A stretch of 64,000 nt of DNA from the NCBI RefSeq assembly GCF_004115975.1, contig NZ_SDDZ01000001.1:248001-312000 (forward strand), written 5' to 3'. This document shows, piece by piece, positions 43,929 to 52,482 of the stretch. The DNA is from Gelidibacter gilvus. Lineage in GTDB: Bacteria; Bacteroidota; Bacteroidia; Flavobacteriales; Flavobacteriaceae. Numbering within the stretch: position 1 is the first letter of the stretch; every line of letters begins with the position of its first letter. The notes beneath the pieces were generated by a model that worked only from the letters and a program-made list of their open reading frames with translations, did not search any database and was not told where the DNA came from. A program made the translations under genes and the position numbers.

Positions 43929-44813
43929 ATGGGAACCATTAAAACATCACCAATTACCAGAGTAAAATCCATAAGTAAGGAAGACTTTATTGAACACTAT
44001 TTCAAGCCACAAAAGCCTGTTCTAATTGAAAACCTCGCTAAAGATTGGCCCGCTTATGAGAAATGGAACTTGGATTATATCCAAAGTTTAGCTGGAGATC
44101 AAATTGTTCCTTTGTATAATAATGAGCCGACCAAAGGCCGTCAGAACTCAGTTGTTCCGGCTGAAAAAATGAAACTTTACGATTATATCGAAATCCTCAA
44201 ATCACAACCTACAGATTTGCGGATGTTCTTTTATAATGTGTTACAAAAAATGCCACAATTACTGAACGATTTCAGCTATCCTGATATCGGGCTACAATTT
44301 TTTAAAAAATTACCCGTGATGTTCTTTGGAGGTAAAGGCTCTAAGGTTTTGGCACATTATGATATGGATTTGGCGGATTTGGTACATTTTCATTTTCACG
44401 GCCACAAACAGGTCACTCTTTTTGCTCCAGATCAAGCGAAACATCTTTATAAAGTTCCATTTACCGTTCATAATCTGGAAACGATTGATATGGACCATCC
44501 TGATTTTGAAAAATATCCTGCTTTACAATTGGCAGAAGGGATTTCTGTACAAATGAAACATGGCGACGCTTTGTACATGCCAAGTGGCTATTGGCATTAT
44601 ATCACTTATCTAGATGGTGGATTTTCCATCACCTTACGTGCGTTTCCAAGAAAAATAGGCCGTTTGGCAAAGCTATTTTCAAATATTGTTTTTATGCGGA
44701 CTTTTGAAAATGTCATGCGCCGTACCATGGGTCAAGGATGGGTAGATTACAAAGAAAACCAGATGGTGAAACGCATGAACAACAATTACAAAAAAAAGTA
44801 TCCAGATGCATAA
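43929..44813 (+). CDS. JmjC/cupin-8 family protein
   Basis: A 294-residue cupin-like protein of the JmjC/cupin_8 family, whose members are often Fe(II)/2-oxoglutarate hydroxylases. VLIENLAKDWPAYEKWN near 35-51 is the family start. The iron site reads AHYDMDLADLVHFHFHGHKQV near 140-160 (HxD), with a later YMPSGYWHYI near 220 as the distal His. It may oxidise the product or a protein. It lies 63 bp after the exporter, across the repeat, and overlaps the next gene by 8 bp, so it is part of the same transcript. Confidence 0.82.
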   Translation: MGTIKTSPITRVKSISKEDFIEHYFKPQKPVLIENLAKDWPAYEKWNLDYIQSLAGDQIVPLYNNEPTKGRQNSVVPAEKMKLYDYIEILKSQPTDLRMFFYNVLQKMPQLLNDFSYPDIGLQFFKKLPVMFFGGKGSKVLAHYDMDLADLVHFHFHGHKQVTLFAPDQAKHLYKVPFTVHNLETIDMDHPDFEKYPALQLAEGISVQMKHGDALYMPSGYWHYITYLDGGFSITLRAFPRKIGRLAKLFSNIVFMRTFENVMRRTMGQGWVDYKENQMVKRMNNNYKKKYPDA

Positions 44814-46485
44814 CAAGCATCACATAATACATTTCTTTATTAGTAGCTTACTTTTTTTGGTACTCAGTTCGTGTGGTGTTAAAAAATCGCTTAATACCCT
44901 CCCAGACGTTAGTGGCTATAATGCTAATATTCCTGAGCGCACAAAAATCAATGACTCCACTTTTTTTGTTGGAAATAATTTTCTGACCAAAAACAAACAA
45001 GGCCTTTGGGAACTTTATGTGGAAGGCGATCCGTTAGAACGTGGTCTCATTTCTGGACGTTTATCTGAAGAGTTGATCTATAAACAAGAGGCTGTGTTTT
45101 TGAATAAAATAGAAAGTTTGGTGCCTTCAGAAGGCCAACAAAAATTCCTCAGAAAGTTTTTGTCCTGGTACAACCGTAAAATGTACAAACATGTGCCAGA
45201 GGAATTTCAATCGGAGTTGTATGGGATTTCACGTTATATGTCAGATGATTATGATGCCATTGCTACGCCTTATCTGAGAGCTTTATATCTCCATGGCGCG
45301 CATGATATTGCCCATGCCCTAAAAGATCTTGCATTAGTAGGATGTACGTCTTTTGCGGCTTGGGATGAAAAAACGGAGGACGGCGGACTTTTAATCGGTA
45401 GAAACTTCGACTTTTATGCTGGCGATGATTTTGCAGAAAACAAAGTGGTCTCGTTCATCAATCCGGATGAGGGATACAAATTCATGTCTATCTCCTGGAG
45501 CGGATTTATAGGCGTCGTTTCGGGCATGAATGAAAAAGGTTTGACCGTAACCATCAACGCAGGAAAATCTAAAATTCCTTGGATTGCAAAAACACCAATT
45601 TCCATCTTGACAAGAGAAATTTTGCAATATGCCTCCACTATTGAGGAAGCTATTGCAATAGCCAAAAAACGTGAGGTTTTTGTTTCAGAAGCCATTATGG
45701 TGAGCAGCGCCAAAGACCGTAAAGCGGTTTTGATAGAAGTTTCGCCCAAGGATTTTGGAGTTTATGATGTAGATAATTCAGATGAATTAATTTGTTCCAA
45801 CCATTTTCAAAGTGATACTTATAAAAAGGATCGTCGCAATAAAAAAACCATTCAAAATAGCCATTCGCAATACCGATATGATCGGATGGCACAATTACTT
45901 TCAGAAAAGGAAAAAATCAATCCTGAGAAAGCGGTCTCAATATTAAGAAACACAGATGGTTTAGACGATGAAGCTATTGGCTATGGCAATGAAAAAGCCT
46001 TGAATCAACTTTTGGCACATCATGGCATTGTTTTTAAACCTGAAGAATTAAAAGTATGGGTTTCCGCTAATCCTTATCAATTGGGCGAATTTGTAGCTTA
46101 TGATTTGAATACAGTGTTTAGCGACCGACAAGGAAATCCTTCGGCAGTGACATTATCCAATCCAAACCTGAACATTCCAAAAGATCCGTTTCTGAATACG
46201 GAAACCTATAAAAATTATGAAATGTATCGGATTTTGGAAGCCAAAGTGGAACATGCCCTGAATCATAAAGAAAAGCTTGACGACAGCACGCTTCAGAAAT
46301 TATCACAATTAAATCCGAAGTATTGGAAAGCCTATTATCTTGCAGGACTTTATTTTTACAATCATAAAGAGTATCAGAAAGCGTTCAAAAGTTTTGAAGT
46401 AGCTTCCAACAAAGAAATAGCAACCCGGTTGGAAGCAGATAAAGTGGCCAAATATCTTAAAAAATCCAAAAGAAAATCACGATGA
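44806..46485 (+). CDS. C45-type acyltransferase/hydrolase lipoprotein
   Basis: A 559-residue lipoprotein of the acyl-CoA:6-aminopenicillanic acid acyltransferase-like (C45, Ntn-hydrolase) group. The signal peptide ends LVLSSC, a lipobox. The probable nucleophile is Cys about 179 in ALVGCTSFAAW, followed by GGLLIGRNFDFY, the standard strand pair after the nucleophile. No propeptide cleavage can be seen directly. The C-terminus (about 505-550) has TPR-like helices (YWKAYYLAGLYFYNHKEY). It may transfer or remove an acyl chain on the pigment in the periplasm. It overlaps both neighbours. Confidence 0.83.
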   Translation: MHNKHHIIHFFISSLLFLVLSSCGVKKSLNTLPDVSGYNANIPERTKINDSTFFVGNNFLTKNKQGLWELYVEGDPLERGLISGRLSEELIYKQEAVFLNKIESLVPSEGQQKFLRKFLSWYNRKMYKHVPEEFQSELYGISRYMSDDYDAIATPYLRALYLHGAHDIAHALKDLALVGCTSFAAWDEKTEDGGLLIGRNFDFYAGDDFAENKVVSFINPDEGYKFMSISWSGFIGVVSGMNEKGLTVTINAGKSKIPWIAKTPISILTREILQYASTIEEAIAIAKKREVFVSEAIMVSSAKDRKAVLIEVSPKDFGVYDVDNSDELICSNHFQSDTYKKDRRNKKTIQNSHSQYRYDRMAQLLSEKEKINPEKAVSILRNTDGLDDEAIGYGNEKALNQLLAHHGIVFKPEELKVWVSANPYQLGEFVAYDLNTVFSDRQGNPSAVTLSNPNLNIPKDPFLNTETYKNYEMYRILEAKVEHALNHKEKLDDSTLQKLSQLNPKYWKAYYLAGLYFYNHKEYQKAFKSFEVASNKEIATRLEADKVAKYLKKSKRKSR

Positions 46486-47771
46486 TTCCTGAAATAGAAA
46501 CCAAATCTGCAGTAGAAATTAAAACTTTTCAGGAAGCAAAACTCAAAATTGCCCTGAAGTATCTTTCCGAGAATTCTCCATTTTACAAGCGTCATTTTGA
46601 AAAACATCAGATCTCAGTTTCAAAGATACAAACCCTTGAGGATCTGACAGAAATTCCCGTGACCACCAAAGATGATATCCAACAATTTAATGACGATTTC
46701 ATCTGCGTTTCAAAATCTAAGATCATTGATTATGTAACAACTTCCGGAACTTTGGGAGATCCTGTAACTTTCGCGCTAACCGATGCCGATTTGGAGCGTT
46801 TGGCTTACAACGAAGCCATTTCTTTCGCCTGCGCGGGTGTCACATCAAGTGATGTATTACAATTAATGACCACCATTGACCGTCGTTTTATGGCAGGTTT
46901 GGCTTATTTTTTAGGCGTCAGAAAGCTAGGCGCAGGCATTATAAGAGTTGGTGCGGGAATTCCTGAATTGCAATGGGATTCCATTATAAAATTCAAACCC
47001 ACCTACCTCATCGTTGTGCCTTCGTTTTTGTTGAAACTGATTAAATACGCCGAACAACATGATATCGATTTAAATACGTCCGGTATAAAAGGCGCCATTT
47101 GCATTGGAGAAAGTTTCAGGAACGACGATTTCACCCTAAATACCTTAGGCGAAAAAATTACAGAGCATTGGCAAATTGATTTGTTTTCGACTTACGCCTC
47201 CACTGAAATGAGCACGGCCTTTACCGAATGCAAAGCACAACAAGGTGGGCATCTCCATCCTGAGCTTATCATTGCAGAACTTTTAGATGATCATGATCAA
47301 CCCGTAAAAGATGGGGAAATTGGTGAACTCACCATCACCACTTTAGGCATTGAAGCCATGCCACTCTTACGTTTTAAAACAGGTGATATGATGAAAGCAC
47401 ATAACCAACCCTGTTCCTGCGGAAGAACGACGCTGCGTTTGGGACCAATTGCCGGGAGAAAAAAGCAGATGATTAAATATAAAGGCACCACCTTATATCC
47501 GCCAGCGATGCAAAATATTCTCAATAATTTCAACGCCTTGGAGTGTTTTGTTATTGAAATCAGCCATAATACCATTGGAACTGATGAAATCTTGATCAGA
47601 ATTGCATCAAACTCGCCTTCTGATGAATTATTGAACCAAATAAAAGATCATTTTCGAGCCAAACTACGGGTTACTCCCAAGATCGAATGGTCTGATAAAG
47701 AAGTGATCGATGCCTTACGTTTTCCTAAATTAAGTCGAAAACCCATTCTCGTTATTGATAAACGAAAATAA
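46482..47771 (+). CDS. PaaK-like adenylate-forming ligase (aryl-CoA/ACP ligase)
   Basis: A 429-residue adenylating enzyme of the phenylacetate-CoA ligase family. It shows the phosphate-binding YVTTSGTLGDPVTF near 85, STYASTEMSTAF near 236, LLRFKTGDM near 298, CSCGRTTLRLGPIAGRKKQM near 309, and the C-terminal lysine region KYKGTTLYPPAMQ. In this context the likely substrate is 4-coumarate made by the ammonia-lyase, activated and loaded on the cluster ACP or CoA. It overlaps the C45 gene by 4 bp. Confidence 0.88.
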   Translation: MIPEIETKSAVEIKTFQEAKLKIALKYLSENSPFYKRHFEKHQISVSKIQTLEDLTEIPVTTKDDIQQFNDDFICVSKSKIIDYVTTSGTLGDPVTFALTDADLERLAYNEAISFACAGVTSSDVLQLMTTIDRRFMAGLAYFLGVRKLGAGIIRVGAGIPELQWDSIIKFKPTYLIVVPSFLLKLIKYAEQHDIDLNTSGIKGAICIGESFRNDDFTLNTLGEKITEHWQIDLFSTYASTEMSTAFTECKAQQGGHLHPELIIAELLDDHDQPVKDGEIGELTITTLGIEAMPLLRFKTGDMMKAHNQPCSCGRTTLRLGPIAGRKKQMIKYKGTTLYPPAMQNILNNFNALECFVIEISHNTIGTDEILIRIASNSPSDELLNQIKDHFRAKLRVTPKIEWSDKEVIDALRFPKLSRKPILVIDKRK

Positions 47772-47792
47772 TGGCCTATTTTTAACCTGACC

Positions 47793-48635
47793 ATGACAGA
47801 AAAAAACAGCATTCTAAAAAGACCTCACAAAAAGCCAATCCTCTGGGATGCTTTTTTCAAGGCAACGGATACCCAAAAACCTTTGGTCATATTTTGTCAT
47901 GGTTATAAAGGTTTTAAAGATTGGGGCGCTTGGGATTTAGTGGCAGAAGCGTTTTCGGAAGCGGATTTATTTTTCGTAAAATTCAATTTTTCGAATAATG
48001 GCGGTACGATGGATCAACCCATTGATTTTCCAGATTTAGAAGCTTTTGCAGAAAACAACTATTCAAAGGAACTGGAAGATTTGGATGCGCTCATCAAATT
48101 TTTGCATTCCACATCCAACCCTTATCAAGCTGAAATCAATCCCAACAAGCTCATTGTTATCGGACATTCACGAGGTGGCGGTATTGCGACCATAAAAGCA
48201 TCAGAAGACCAAAGGATTACGAAGTTGATTACTTGGGCAAGTGTCAGCGATTTCGGAAGGAGAACCGCCACTTCAAGCGAACTTGAACAATGGAAAAAAG
48301 ATGGCGTGAAATACGTGCTGAACGGAAGGACCAAACAACAATTACCACACAATTATCAGTTTTATGAAGATTTCAAAGCGAATGAAACACGCTTAAACAT
48401 TGAACAAGCCGTTAAAAAGCTGAACATTCCGCATCTCATTATCCATTCAAAAGATGATCCTTCCGTACACTACACTGAAGCTGAAGAGTTACATTCCTGG
48501 AATCCTAAAAGCATCCTATTTCCAATAGAAAATAGTGATCATGTCTTTGGCGCATCACATCCTTGGTTGAAAGGCGATCTTCCAAAACCTTTGAAAACTG
48601 TTATCCAAAAAAGCATTGCTTTCATTAATAAATAA
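47793..48635 (+). CDS. Alpha/beta hydrolase
   Basis: A 280-residue alpha/beta-hydrolase-fold protein similar to dienelactone hydrolase or acyl-aminoacyl-peptidase-like lipases. LVIFCHGYKGFKDWGAWD is the oxyanion-hole region near 29-46. The nucleophile elbow is IGHSRGGG near 122-129 (Ser about 125). The acid is probably Asp in HSKDDPSVH near 226, and the His is in SDHVFGASHP near 254. The substrate is unknown. It is 21 bp after the ligase gene, on the same strand, and probably the last gene of the series; the 138-bp spacer after it shows no clear terminator. Confidence 0.87.
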   Translation: MTEKNSILKRPHKKPILWDAFFKATDTQKPLVIFCHGYKGFKDWGAWDLVAEAFSEADLFFVKFNFSNNGGTMDQPIDFPDLEAFAENNYSKELEDLDALIKFLHSTSNPYQAEINPNKLIVIGHSRGGGIATIKASEDQRITKLITWASVSDFGRRTATSSELEQWKKDGVKYVLNGRTKQQLPHNYQFYEDFKANETRLNIEQAVKKLNIPHLIIHSKDDPSVHYTEAEELHSWNPKSILFPIENSDHVFGASHPWLKGDLPKPLKTVIQKSIAFINK

Positions 48636-48773
48636 GAGTTCATTTACAAACAATGCAGTTAAAGATATTTTCGAATGGGTACGCCCATGTTTGAAACATT
48701 TGATAATATGCACACAATACTGAATTGTCAACACTTTTGGTAAGTCCCTCTAATTAAGAACAATACAATTTCG

Positions 48774-51700
48774 ATGAGAAAAAATATTATTATAGCCCTT
48801 TTGATTCTTACCCTTTCGGCTTGTGCCACTTATAAGCCACAGTCTATAATTCCCGAAAAAGAAGCCTCAACCTCAAAAGAACCCGTACACACATTTTTTG
48901 TTGTTGGCGGCTTAGGAACTGCAGAAGCGGACTCCAATCCTGAGATTCAAGATCTTCTAAAGTCATATTTGGATAAAGCCAACAAGAAAAGCACCTTGCT
49001 TTATACGGGTGATTATATTCCGAAAAAAGCAGACAAAAACGAAAAGGAATCTTTTATAAAAGCACAAATTGATCTCGCCAAGGGTTTTAAGGGCAATACT
49101 GTTTTCATTCCTGGACATCATGAATGGAGCAGCAACAACACCAAAGAAATTGAATGGGTCGAAGATTATTTAAAAGATAATAATATCAAAAATTTTGAAG
49201 TGCAGCCTACAAATGTCTGTCCTTTAGAATATGTTGAAGTCAATGAAACCCTAGATATTCTTTATGTCGATTCCAATTGGTTTGAGACGAATTGGGACCA
49301 TGTTGAAGGCATGAATAAAAAGTGTCCTGACATTAATACCAAACGTAGATTCAACGAAGAATTTGAGAGCTATATTAAAGACTCTAGAGGAAAGAACTTA
49401 TTGATAGTGATGCATCATCCTATTTTTAGCAATGGTAAATATGCAGGGAACAGAACTTTTTTAGAAAGCATTACACCACTGCCAATAGTTGGAAATATCG
49501 TTAATGAAGTTATTGATTTAGGAGGTTTTTCAAAGCAACGACTCAAATCTCATCGTTATAATTATTTACGTACCGTGATCAGTTCCTTAGTTCAGGATAA
49601 TGACAGGGTGACCATTGTGTCCGGGCACGAAGAAAGTTTGCAATACTTAGCCAGTAATAACATTCGTCAAATTATTAGTGGATCATTAGGTTCTCGTACT
49701 GGAACTAAACTTTCTAAGGGAAAGATTGTCAATATTGGCGGTTCTTTAAATTTTGAAGGGCAGTTTACTTATGGTGAAAACGGCTTTGCAATTATCAACT
49801 ATTATGAAGATGGCACTTCGGATGTGAATTTTCTCACAGAAAAAGACACCTACGCTTTTGACCTTAATACCAAGTTTCCAGAAACAAAAGAAGAATATCC
49901 AATTCCGACATTTTCAGAACACACAAAAACATTGGCCATTACTAACGATAAAGATAAACTTGATAAATCAGGATTTTATAAATTTATTTGGGGTGATCGA
50001 TACCGTTCTTATTTTGGAACACCTGTCACGGCAAATATTGCCATCTTGGACACTTTAAATTCAGGTTTAAAAATAACCAAACAAGGCGGTGGGCACCAGT
50101 CTTTTTCTGCACGTCTTGAAGATGCAGAAGGTAAGGAATATGCCATGAGAGGACTTGAAAAGGATGCTTTAAAGTTCCTTAGGTTTAAAGTTCCGGGAAT
50201 TGCCTATGTAGAAGAAGATTTTAAAGGCACCTTTGCTGAAACCGTTGTTTATGACTTTTTCAGCACCACCCATCCCTATATGCAATTGGTCATTGATCCG
50301 ATAGCAAAATCGGCAGGTGTCAATCACGCCAATACGCAATTATACTATTTACCAAAACAACCAGGTTTTAAATTCTTAGGACCTGATTATGGCGACCAGC
50401 TCTATTTTATTGAAGAACGCCCAATGATGGAACAAAAAGATTATGAGGGCTACAATCGGGCAAATCCTGAAGAAAAAGGAGAAGCTGTCAAATTTGAAAG
50501 CACCACTGATGTTCTTGAAAAACTGAATAGAAGCGAGAAATATAGCATTGATCAACGCGCCTACATCCGCGCCCGATTATTTGATATGCTTATTGGCGAT
50601 TGGGACCGTCATCAAGACCAATGGCGCTGGATACAATATGAAGTCAGTGAAGATGACATACGATTTATTCCTATCCCTCGAGACAGAGATGCCGCCTTTT
50701 CCAAATTTGATGGCGTTGCCATTCCCATTATCAAAATGCTCATGCCCGACGTGAGGTTTTGGCAATCTTACGACACGGATATAAAGAATGTGAAATGGTT
50801 TAACGCCGAAGGCAATAATCTGGACATCGCATTTTTGAATAAACACGATGCATCGGTTTGGGTGGAAGAAGCCAAAATAATCCAATCAAATGTTACCGAT
50901 GAGATTATTGACCAAGCTTTTACACGATTGCCAACTGAAGTTCAGGATGAAGCTTCTGATGACATCAAACGCAAACTCAAAGGCCGATTGAAAAACCTTG
51001 ATGGTATTGCCAAACGATATGGTGACCGGATGCAGCAAATTGTGGTCATCCATGGCACCCATAAAGATGATAAAATAGAAGTGACGCGTCTTCCACAGGG
51101 CAAAACCAAAGTGGTGCTCAAACGCTTAAAAACTGATGCTCCAAATCCAATTTTCTTTGAACGTACGTTTGATAGAAAAGACACAAAAGAACTCTGGATT
51201 TATGGGTTAAATGATGACGATAAATTTGAAGTTTCCGGAGAAGGTGATCGTGAAATTATGGTGCGCTTGGTTGGTGGTCATGGAGACGATGTATTTGAGA
51301 TCAGCAATCGTAAAAACCTGAAAGTTTATGATTGGAAACATGAAGAAGCTAAGTTTACAGATAAAACTCCTTCAAAACAATTCACCCAACTTTATGAAAC
51401 CAACACTTATATTTACCGCGAATTTAAGGAGAATAGTAACGTATTCTTTCCAAATTTAGGCTTTAAAACAGATGAAGGTGCGTTCTTCGGATTGAAAGAC
51501 ACCTACACCAACCACGGTTTTAACGGTGAGGATTTTAGATATAAGCATACACTATCAGCCAATTATTTTTTCAATTTCGGTGCTGTAGAAGCCAACTATT
51601 ATGGCGTCTATGCCAACATCATTCCTAACTGGAATTTTGAAATGGTTGGGTATTATGCCAGTGCCCAATTTGCTAACAACTTTTTTGGTTATGGTAATGA

Positions 51701-52457
51701 CACCACCTATGATGAAGATGTGGTAGGCAAGGATTTTAATAGAGCGCGCATAAAACAAATTAAATTAAGAAGCGGGATTGCTTATCGAAGCATCCATTTA
51801 CATGCACTTTTTGAAAACTATAGTGTTGAGGAAGATCCAAATCGATTCTTTAATACCAGTAATTTTGGCGAGGACGTCTTTGAAACTCAAAATTACATAG
51901 GTGCCGAAGCTGATTTACTCTATGAAAATGCCGATGCTTTGGACTTTCCAACCCGTGGACTTTATTTTAAAGCGGTATTAGGCTATAAGAAAAATTTGAA
52001 ATTAGATAATAATCAATTTGGTTACGCCGTTTTTAAACTCGGTTTTGACCGTAAATTGATTCCCTCGGGGGACTTAGTATTGGGCTCAAAAGCAGAGATA
52101 AGAACCAATTTTGGAGACGACTATTTATTTTATCATGCTCAGTCTATAGGTGGCGACACCGGATTACGAGGCTACAGAAATGATCGTTTTGCTGGAAAAT
52201 CGTCATTTTATCAGAGCACCGATCTTAAATGGCGTTTAAAAGAATTCGTCACGGCTTTAACTCCAATCACCTTGGGGATTTTTGGTGGTTTTGATTATGG
52301 CCGTGTTTGGGTGTCCGACGACATGTCAAATACGTGGCATAACTCTTATGGTGGCGGATTTTGGTTAGGTAGTTTAAATGCACTATCTGTAAACGCAGGG
52401 TATTTCGTATCTGATGAAGATGCCATCATCCAAATAGGCCTCGGTTTTGGATTTTAA
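48774..52457 (+). CDS. Metallophosphoesterase-beta-barrel fusion lipoprotein
   Basis: A 1227-residue envelope protein. The signal ends TLSAC (lipobox). Residues about 35-340 resemble a metallophosphoesterase: FFVVGGLG, PGHHEWSS, VMHHPIFSNG and VSGHEES. A middle region (about 590-650) has LIGDWDRHQDQWRW and PRDRDAAF, reminiscent of kinase-like folds. The last 330 residues alternate aromatic beta strands and include GGDTGLRGYRNDRF near 1127, like the RGY/F motif of Omp85 barrels, ending in an aromatic Phe. The likely site is the outer membrane. It could act on phosphate esters at the surface; function unknown. It is monocistronic by spacing. Confidence 0.75.
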   Translation: MRKNIIIALLILTLSACATYKPQSIIPEKEASTSKEPVHTFFVVGGLGTAEADSNPEIQDLLKSYLDKANKKSTLLYTGDYIPKKADKNEKESFIKAQIDLAKGFKGNTVFIPGHHEWSSNNTKEIEWVEDYLKDNNIKNFEVQPTNVCPLEYVEVNETLDILYVDSNWFETNWDHVEGMNKKCPDINTKRRFNEEFESYIKDSRGKNLLIVMHHPIFSNGKYAGNRTFLESITPLPIVGNIVNEVIDLGGFSKQRLKSHRYNYLRTVISSLVQDNDRVTIVSGHEESLQYLASNNIRQIISGSLGSRTGTKLSKGKIVNIGGSLNFEGQFTYGENGFAIINYYEDGTSDVNFLTEKDTYAFDLNTKFPETKEEYPIPTFSEHTKTLAITNDKDKLDKSGFYKFIWGDRYRSYFGTPVTANIAILDTLNSGLKITKQGGGHQSFSARLEDAEGKEYAMRGLEKDALKFLRFKVPGIAYVEEDFKGTFAETVVYDFFSTTHPYMQLVIDPIAKSAGVNHANTQLYYLPKQPGFKFLGPDYGDQLYFIEERPMMEQKDYEGYNRANPEEKGEAVKFESTTDVLEKLNRSEKYSIDQRAYIRARLFDMLIGDWDRHQDQWRWIQYEVSEDDIRFIPIPRDRDAAFSKFDGVAIPIIKMLMPDVRFWQSYDTDIKNVKWFNAEGNNLDIAFLNKHDASVWVEEAKIIQSNVTDEIIDQAFTRLPTEVQDEASDDIKRKLKGRLKNLDGIAKRYGDRMQQIVVIHGTHKDDKIEVTRLPQGKTKVVLKRLKTDAPNPIFFERTFDRKDTKELWIYGLNDDDKFEVSGEGDREIMVRLVGGHGDDVFEISNRKNLKVYDWKHEEAKFTDKTPSKQFTQLYETNTYIYREFKENSNVFFPNLGFKTDEGAFFGLKDTYTNHGFNGEDFRYKHTLSANYFFNFGAVEANYYGVYANIIPNWNFEMVGYYASAQFANNFFGYGNDTTYDEDVVGKDFNRARIKQIKLRSGIAYRSIHLHALFENYSVEEDPNRFFNTSNFGEDVFETQNYIGAEADLLYENADALDFPTRGLYFKAVLGYKKNLKLDNNQFGYAVFKLGFDRKLIPSGDLVLGSKAEIRTNFGDDYLFYHAQSIGGDTGLRGYRNDRFAGKSSFYQSTDLKWRLKEFVTALTPITLGIFGGFDYGRVWVSDDMSNTWHNSYGGGFWLGSLNALSVNAGYFVSDEDAIIQIGLGFGF

Positions 52458-52482
52458 TTAATCAGTAAAAATATCGGTTGCC

